DNA of 64,000 nt, taken from the NCBI GenBank assembly GCA_013397455.1, contig VYZB01000144.1, forward strand, positions 598,300 through 662,299, given 5' to 3'. Source of the stretch: Crotophaga sulcirostris (taxonomy: Eukaryota; Chordata; Aves; Cuculiformes; Crotophagidae). The notes under the pieces are model-generated. The model made no database searches and had not been told where the DNA came from. It was given only the letters and a program-made list of their open reading frames with translations. A program made the translations under genes and the position numbers. Shown piece by piece: positions 59,401-64,000 of this stretch (within the stretch, counting starts at the first letter, position 1; each line of letters begins with the position of its first letter).

Positions 59401-61048
59401 TCTAAACTGGGTTATTACACAGCCAAACCACTGACTCAGGAAATCCCCTGATGTGAAAATGAGAAGCAGAGATGAGAGTAGAGGAAAGCATTGTGTAAGT
59501 CTGCAGTTCTTACTCTTCCCTACGTGTCCACTTCTGAAGTTGGACCGTTCCTCTCTTTTCTTCATCCGTTTTACTTGCTCCTTGCTTGGTGGATCTCAAG
59601 GACAGGAGCACAGCTGGGTACTGGGTAGACTACCCTCTCCAGCAACACTGACTTTCTGCAGCAGCCAGTCCAGGTCTGGATCACCATGGAGGGCAAGCTC
59701 CAGGCGATAGTGGTGGTGGGTGTTCCAGCCTTTTTACAGCCCTAAGCAGCATTCCCAGCCAGATGGAAATGCTGTGCAATTAGGTACTACAGCAGTTTCA
59801 TACAAGAGACACCAGACCCACTTGCTTAGGGCAGTCTTGCAGGGCAGGTCATGCGTGTGATCCAGAAGAAACTACATCCTGGTTCTCAAACAGCAAGGGT
59901 TAGCTTTTGCATTGCTGTTCTGCTCCCCACACCTTTTGTTTTGGTTGATGCTCTCCCAGACACTGACCCCACAAGATTACAAAGCTTAGTGTGGACCAAT
60001 ACACCATTGCCATGTTCTTTAATACTCTTTATCCTATTTTATTCATCTAGCTTTCATTTACATGCTAACAAGAAACAGAACATAGTCAACATTTATTTAG
60101 TATCTTACTACCAAAGAGGTTTAATATGGATGCTTGTGGGCCTTACTTGACACGTGCATACATTAATATTCCAACAGTAGGTATCACTGATGCATCTGAA
60201 ATCCCTGCTTTTGATATCTGGACACCTTGTGTAAGCAGACAATATAAAGTTTTTCCTAGAGCTGGATAAGCAGAACCGATTCAGTTCCAAGACCAGTTCT
60301 TGATGTCATCACTGGTTCAACCACCAGAAGTATCCACGCTCAACATAAAAGTTAAACTACCTGTAACCTTTTAGACAAAAATGCTGAGTTGCACAACTGA
60401 ATCCTCAAACTTACATAATTCCAATTATGTCAACAATGGTGAAACAAAGATAAATAGGTCACTACCTCCTCGTACAAGTACCTTTTAACAACGAAATCCT
60501 GTTATTAAAAAAAAAATCCTTTCCCTAGCCAATTCCAAGTTACACATTCACAAACTCAATAATGTTAACAGCGTATGGTGCTTAAAACTGACTGTCATTT
60601 GCTGATTAACAGAGTAACAAGTGACATTAGGTTAAAAAACAAAGTTATATTTTTCATAAATACTGAAGTAACTAAATTTCAGCATTTCCTTCAAACTAAT
60701 GGAGGAGCCTGCAGAAGTAACTGTCTGAATTTCTGCATAAAAAACCATGCATTTCACCACTCCTTAGAAAGTATTCACCCTCTTGAGTGGCTTTATGAGC
60801 TGAAGGTCCCAGTTCCTGTATCACAAGCAGTTTCTGCAGTCACTCTCTGCCTTAGGAACCTGTTGTAAAATGGTGCAACAGTGTCACACTGGTGTCACCC
60901 CCCAGCTCCCACACCAGTGGGGCACAGGGAAAGCCAAAAGGAGACCTGGCAACACTGCCACAAGCCAAGGCAAACTCCTGTGCTTGTTAAGTTTCTATCA
61001 CAGCTACAGCAACTCTCAGCTCAAAAATATTATTTTTCATCTCTACAA

Positions 61049-61052
<4 letters not shown>

Positions 61053-61083
<31 letters not shown>
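61053..61083. repeat. (TA)n microsatellite
   Basis: About 15 uninterrupted TA units. On both strands this yields runs of alternating Y and I in open frames, which are not genes. Confidence 0.97.
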
Positions 61084-61087
<4 letters not shown>

Positions 61088-62256
61088 TTAAGAGGCCTGA
61101 CAATGTGTGATCTTCTTCCCAAAATCCCAATAACCCATAGTCCAAAGCATACAAAGTTAGGCAAACATAACTGTACTTTTGCCTTGTTGCAGGGAACATA
61201 TCAGCTAGAGCTGATTGCACCATAACGCTCTGGGAGAGATTCAAATGGCAGAGCTGCTGCAATAATGCTTCCCATGGAAAATTACATTCTGATTTAAGGA
61301 TGTGGCAACTTTTGAAAGTAGGTATTTCAATTCAAAGAATTATCATTTTTAGTATGCCAAACCCAATCTTTAAAGGCTAGCAGAAAATAGAATTTGTGCT
61401 CAACTGCTCTTCTTTAGCAGATGCAGAATGCTTCCATCTTTATGTGTCATTTTTCTTTTATAATTTTAAGTCACAAATTCCACAATTTACTCTTTAGAAA
61501 CCAAAACCAAATATTTTACAGCATTCAGCTGAAGAAGGGCCTTTAAGACCACAATTCCATTTAAAACATCTTGTGCAATTTAGTTCTAAGTTAAGGCAAT
61601 GCAATAGCGGTAACACAGGACAACACGCATGCTTGGTTGTGTCCTCACGAGCTGTTCCAAAACAACTGCTGAAAAGCCTTTGCAAGATTTGAAAAGTGGT
61701 GGGGTTTTTTTGAATTAAAATACTTGGTACATTTTTAGTGGTCCTCTTCGAAGTAAGAACATACAAAATTTTCCAGTAAGAATTCAACAACTGCTTCAGT
61801 TCCACATTCACTGAGAAACATTCTGCTATATCTTCTGCTGTTATTTAAACCCAAGAAATTAATGAAGTCTATCTACAGAACAGGTCATAATTCTGACTAG
61901 CAAAGATCAAAATGCATATATTTTATGTAAGACTGCAGCCCTTCATAAATGCTAAGTCTTCAGCAAGTAAATGAAGACCATGATCTACAATGTTCTTCTT
62001 GGATAATGCTAAAGAGAAAAATAAAAAAGGGAACCATCTGACAGACCAATGGTTTAAGAGTTACAGAGTCTGCTCTGACACACGTTTTCTTATACAGGTA
62101 TATTTCATTCACTATGCAGTTTATTCATACATTTGGAGGCCTGATTTTTTAATGCCATTTTTATACCATAATAAATATCACACACAGGGAACTAATGCCC
62201 TAGTTAAATTTATTACCTATTTTAGGAAGATAATTAATAAAATTAATTTATACTAT

Positions 62257-62810
62257 ATGCTGGGCTGCATCAAAAGAAGCGTGGCCCGCAGGTCAAGAGA
62301 TGTGATTCTTCCCTCCTACTCCACTCTTGTGAGACCCCACCTGGAGTATTGTGTCCAGTTCTGGAATCCCCAATATGAGGTTATGGAGCTGTTGGAACGG
62401 GTCCAGAGGAGGCTATGAAGATGATCAGAGTGCTGGAGCACCTCTGCTATGAGGACAGGCTGAGAGAGTTGGGGTTGTTCAGCCTGGAGAAGAGAAGGCT
62501 TCGAGGAAACCTCATAGCGGCCTTCCAGTACCTGAAGGGGCTACAGGAAAGCCGAGGAGGGATTTTTTACAAGGGCGAGTGGTGACAGGACAAGGGGGAA
62601 GGGGGAAGATTTAGATTAGATGAGGGTGGTGAGACACTGGCACAGGTTGCCCAGGGAAGCTGTGGGTGCCCCCTCCCTGGAGGTATTCCAGGCCAGGTTG
62701 GATGGGGCCTTGAGCAGCCTCGTCAGGGAGGTGTCCCTGCCCGTGGCAGGGGGGTCAGAACTGGAGAATCTTTAAGATTTGTTCCAATCTAAACTATTCT
62801 ATGATTCTAA
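62257..62810 (+). mobile_element. CR1 LINE, 5'-truncated
   Basis: Plus-strand CR1 ([51 protein letters not shown] in one frame, continued in another) ending AAACTATTCTATGATTCTAA. Part of its 3' tail is included in the duplicated block. Confidence 0.93.
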
Positions 62811-63008
62811 ATCCTAAACATCTCACTTGCTGCTGGAATTCTTCTGTCAGTCTCAAGTTATCTCCTCATTTTAAGGACTGACCTCACAGAGATGCACCTG
62901 AGACTAAGGTTTCCATGCAATGTCCCAGCTGTTAACACTGAGACTCAAAGTTCCTTACTTAAAAAGCATTTTCATTTTGACACTGAAGCGCATGCAATAA
63001 ACAAGTCC
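62689..63008. repeat. segmental duplication, left copy
   Basis: CR1 tail plus about 190 bp of following non-CR1 sequence (CCTAAACATCTCACTTGC, ACTAAGGTTTCCATGC, GCATTTTCATTTTGACACTG, GCATGCAATAAACAAGTCC). It recurs in the same order and orientation about 800 bp to the right. Confidence 0.85.
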
Positions 63009-63077
63009 CATTCACATTTCAGCCTGACAGTCAACCAACTACACCTGAACAATAACTGAGGGTGCCTGATAGAGGTC

Positions 63078-63310
63078 ACAGAATCATAGAATGGCTTGGT
63101 TGGAAAAGATCTTTGAGACCATTCAGTCCAACCCAACCTGTCAACTACTAAACCATATCCCTGAGCACCTTGTCTATCCATCTTTTAAACGCCTCTAGAG
63201 ATGGTGATTCAACCACCTGTCTGGGCACTCGGTTCCAGTGAACAGGGAGTTCCAGTCACCAGTAGTTCTCAGCCAAAAACTCCCTAGTTTTCAGGCAGCT
63301 CGAACAGTTT
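63078..63310 (-). mobile_element. CR1 LINE 3'-end fragment, different subfamily
   Basis: Left edge CACAGAATCATAGAATGGCT, then TTGGAAAAGATCTTTGAGAC, ACTAAACCATATCCCTGAGC and TTTTAAACGCCTCTAGAGAT. It lies between the two copies of the duplicated block. Confidence 0.88.
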
Positions 63311-63520
63311 TCTAGATAGCCCTAGAGATTTTCCAGATACTTGCATTTCTGTGAGGATGCAGCTTTTTGTACCTCAACGGTTCGAAGAAAGGGCATAAAA
63401 TTTCCGAGGAAGAAGCACACAATGCCACAATGCCCAAGGTCTGTAACAGCTGGTCCTGCAGTAACACCTTCCCAGGCTACCTTGCCTGATGCCACCCCAT
63501 CCCTCCTTCTGCCCTCCCAT

Positions 63521-63810
63521 TCAAGGCCAGGTTGAATGGGGCCTTGAGCGGTGTGATCTAACAGGAGATGTCCCTCTTTAAGGTTCCTTCCAAGCCAAAC
63601 CATTCTATGATTATAACCCTAAACATCTCACTCGATCCTGCAATTCTCCTGACAGTCTCAACTTCCCTTGTTTTAAGGAGTGAACTCACAGAGATGGACC
63701 CAAGACTAAGGTTTCCATGACACGTCCCAGCAGTTAATACTGAGATTTAGATCTCCTTACTCGAGCAGCATTTTCATTTTGACACTGAACCGCATGCAAT
63801 AAACACGTCC
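63521..63810. repeat. segmental duplication, right copy
   Basis: Matches 62689-63008 with substitutions and a few small deletions. CR1 tail (AAGGCCAGGTTGAATGGGG to CATTCTATGATTATA) is followed by CCTAAACATCTCACTCG, ACTAAGGTTTCCATGA, GCATTTTCATTTTGACACTG and GCATGCAATAAACACGTCC. It is followed directly by the terminal minisatellite. Confidence 0.85.
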
Positions 63811-64000
63811 TCCCCCTCAGGCACTGGTGTCCCCCCCTCCTCTCAGGCGTCGACTCTCGCCCTCTCAGACGCCAGGTGTGTGTCCCCCCCCCAAGGCACC
63901 GGTTCCCCGCCTCAGGCGCTGCGTCCAACCCCAGCCAGGCCCCGGTGTGTGTCCCCTCATGTGCTGGTCTCCCCCCTCAGGCGCTGATTCTCCCCGCCTC
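63811..64000. repeat. C/G-rich minisatellite at window end
   Basis: Irregular units built on CCTCAGGCGCTGGTGTCCCC (variants at about 63815, 63843, 63909 and 63977) run to the window edge. The plus strand is C-rich, so the minus (FH-coding) strand has G runs of 7-10. The array probably continues outside. Confidence 0.8.

Larger units (their letters stand above)
57816..64000 (-). other. FH: FH intron 1 (to window edge)
   Basis: Sequence upstream of FH exon 2 (acceptor CCATAG). The FH first exon was looked for to the edge and not found, so all of this is probably intron 1. It contains an ancient CR1 relic near 58960-59400, a (TA)n microsatellite, CR1 copies at 62257-62810, 63078-63310 and 63521-63610, a duplicated block, and a terminal minisatellite. 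The stretches 57.8-58.9 kb and 59.4-61.0 kb show nothing I recognise. Confidence 0.65.

Noticed and set aside
63811..64000. FH exon 1 / promoter CpG island at the right edge
   Set aside because: GC-rich, but made of tandem C-rich units. No ATG plus presequence plus GT donor compatible with exon 2 was found.

Overview
This is a vertebrate nuclear window, almost certainly from a bird. It holds about twenty chicken-repeat-1 (CR1) LINE fragments in both orientations, no mammalian SINEs, an interstitial TTAGGG block and compact CpG-island promoters. There are no bacterial features. Two runs of N (9009-9407 and 22633-23000) are assembly gaps.

Four protein-coding genes, all on the minus strand, were rebuilt exon by exon from conserved protein sequence, splice sites and intron phase. 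From left to right: (1) ZNF830, from the start codon at 9718 to the left edge; eight coding exons are visible and the 3' end lies outside. (2) BAG1, complete, seven coding exons, 33003 to 14771, 209 codons. (3) CHMP5, complete, eight coding exons, 46416 to 35995, 219 codons. (4) FH (fumarate hydratase), exons 2-10, 57815 to 46925; the first exon with the mitochondrial presequence lies beyond the right edge. Every exon-exon join keeps frame.

Layout: 1-9.7 kb ZNF830, with a nested CR1 cluster and a minisatellite in its introns; 9.7-14.8 kb intergenic, with inverted CR1 fragments; 14.8-33.0 kb BAG1, with a 10 kb intron 5 and a long polypyrimidine/polypurine tract in intron 1; 33.0-36.0 kb intergenic, with two CR1 copies meeting 5' end to 5' end; 36.0-46.4 kb CHMP5; a very tight 0.5 kb CHMP5-FH gap; 46.9-57.8 kb FH; 57.8-64 kb FH intron 1, ending in a duplicated block and a G/C-rich minisatellite.

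The genes are functionally unrelated: an RNA-processing zinc-finger protein, an Hsp70 co-chaperone, an ESCRT-III subunit and a TCA-cycle enzyme. The most notable finding is the first ZNF830 intron. It is a minor-spliceosome (U12-type) AT-AC intron with a recognisable donor, branch point and AC acceptor, in a gene I recall as single-exon in mammals. Other points are the same-strand arrangement of BAG1 and CHMP5 (divergent in human), an intact hAT-type MITE with perfect 8-bp target duplications, and an interstitial telomeric repeat in an FH intron.
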